Positions 63,762-64,000 of a DNA stretch of 64,000 nt are shown one piece after another; position 1 is the stretch's first letter; each line of letters starts with the position of its first letter. The notes beneath the pieces are model-generated. The model was not told where the DNA came from, searched no databases, and was given only the letters and a program-made list of their open reading frames with translations. The position numbers and the translations under genes were made by a program. The stretch is from Arthrobacter sp. APC 3897 (GTDB taxonomy: Bacteria; Actinomycetota; Actinomycetes; Actinomycetales; Micrococcaceae), in contig NZ_JASDDG010000001.1 in assembly GCF_030407495.1 (NCBI RefSeq), forward strand, positions 1-64,000, given 5' to 3'.

Positions 63762-64000
63762 GTGGTCTCCATCGTCTGGCTCCGCGATGATCTGCGCACA
63801 GCGGACAACCCGGCTTTGCTGGCCGCCGTCCACGGCGGCGAAGCGGCAGCGCTCTACGTTCTGGATGAGGAATCCCCGGGCATTCGGCCGCTGGGTGCGG
63901 CCGCAAAATGGTGGCTGCACCACGCACTGAAGTCCCTGCGGGAGGACCTCGACGCCCTGGGCATTCCGCTGGTACTGCTGCGGGGACCTGCCGGCGAGGT
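63762..64000 (+). CDS. Deoxyribodipyrimidine photolyase/cryptochrome (3' part outside window)
   Basis: Only the first 79 or so codons are inside the window. The start reads VSIVWLRDDLRTADNPAL, followed by an ALYVLDEE strand, GAAAKWWLHHAL and LGIPLVLLRG. This is the classic N-terminal antenna-binding domain of DNA photolyases, which repair UV pyrimidine dimers using light. GTG 63762 has AAAGGA about 7 bases upstream. Whether it is a CPD photolyase or a relative cannot be decided from this part. Confidence 0.9.
   Translation, partial: MVSIVWLRDDLRTADNPALLAAVHGGEAAALYVLDEESPGIRPLGAAAKWWLHHALKSLREDLDALGIPLVLLRGPAGE

Noticed and set aside
63691-63930. A 79-codon plus-strand frame overlapping the photolyase start
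   Set aside because: The GTG frame from 63762 gives a clear photolyase N-terminus with a ribosome site. The other frame gives only composition-biased sequence.

Overview
The window is one continuous stretch of high-GC chromosome from an actinobacterium. The gene content points to an Arthrobacter-like member of the Micrococcaceae: GH42 beta-galactosidase, araBDA, alditol oxidase, DUF222/HNH protein, AztABCD zinc transporter, NhaA, and many GTG starts behind AAAGGA-type ribosome sites. Genus assignment is inference from gene style. I saw no rRNA, tRNA, CRISPR array, insertion sequence or prophage. Most space is metabolic, arranged in short operons with ATGA or GTGA overlaps.

Layout. 1-2968: the end of a GH42 beta-galactosidase, a strong terminator, and a DUF3626 protein. 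2996-11565: a sugar cluster with binding protein, two permeases, two Gfo/Idh/MocA oxidoreductases, a TIM-barrel isomerase/epimerase-like enzyme and a ThuA-like protein. It runs divergently from a LacI regulator, and both promoters carry the same inverted repeat. It has no ATPase and no glycoside hydrolase, which suggests oxidative (keto-sugar) breakdown of a glycoside. 11629-18236: a zinc alcohol dehydrogenase with an unknown partner, an AAA ATPase, two convergent tartrate-dehydrogenase-like genes and a DASS/SLC13 transporter. 18399-23386: two alpha/beta hydrolases, an acyltransferase, a glycosyltransferase and NhaA.

23457-28735: an aztA / aztB-aztD-aztC-aztD zinc-uptake locus around a Zur-like box. 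It has two AztD metallochaperones, and the two copies keep different histidine clusters. 28759-36623: a LigD-type polymerase domain protein, a GH13 alpha-glucosidase, a two-component system divergent from an FtsX-type ABC exporter, and an aldose 1-epimerase. 36706-43115: LacI-type regulator, a well-formed promoter with a palindromic operator, araB-araD-araA and an alditol oxidase (L-arabinose and polyol use).

43118-53086: a small stress-type membrane protein, a class A penicillin-binding protein, a TetR-SDR pair, a DUF222/HNH protein, an acyl-CoA ligase-SDR pair and a lone enoyl-CoA hydratase. 53140-54505: a TusA plus YeeE/YedE thiosulfate-uptake pair behind a structured leader. 54857-63698: a long inverted repeat followed by an eight-gene operon that fits valine/isobutyrate catabolism, ending in a MarR regulator. 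63762-64000: the start of a DNA photolyase gene cut by the window edge.

Candidates most worth following are the double-AztD zinc locus, the glycosidase-free sugar cluster, the 34-bp inverted repeat before the branched-chain acyl-CoA operon, and the yedE leader.
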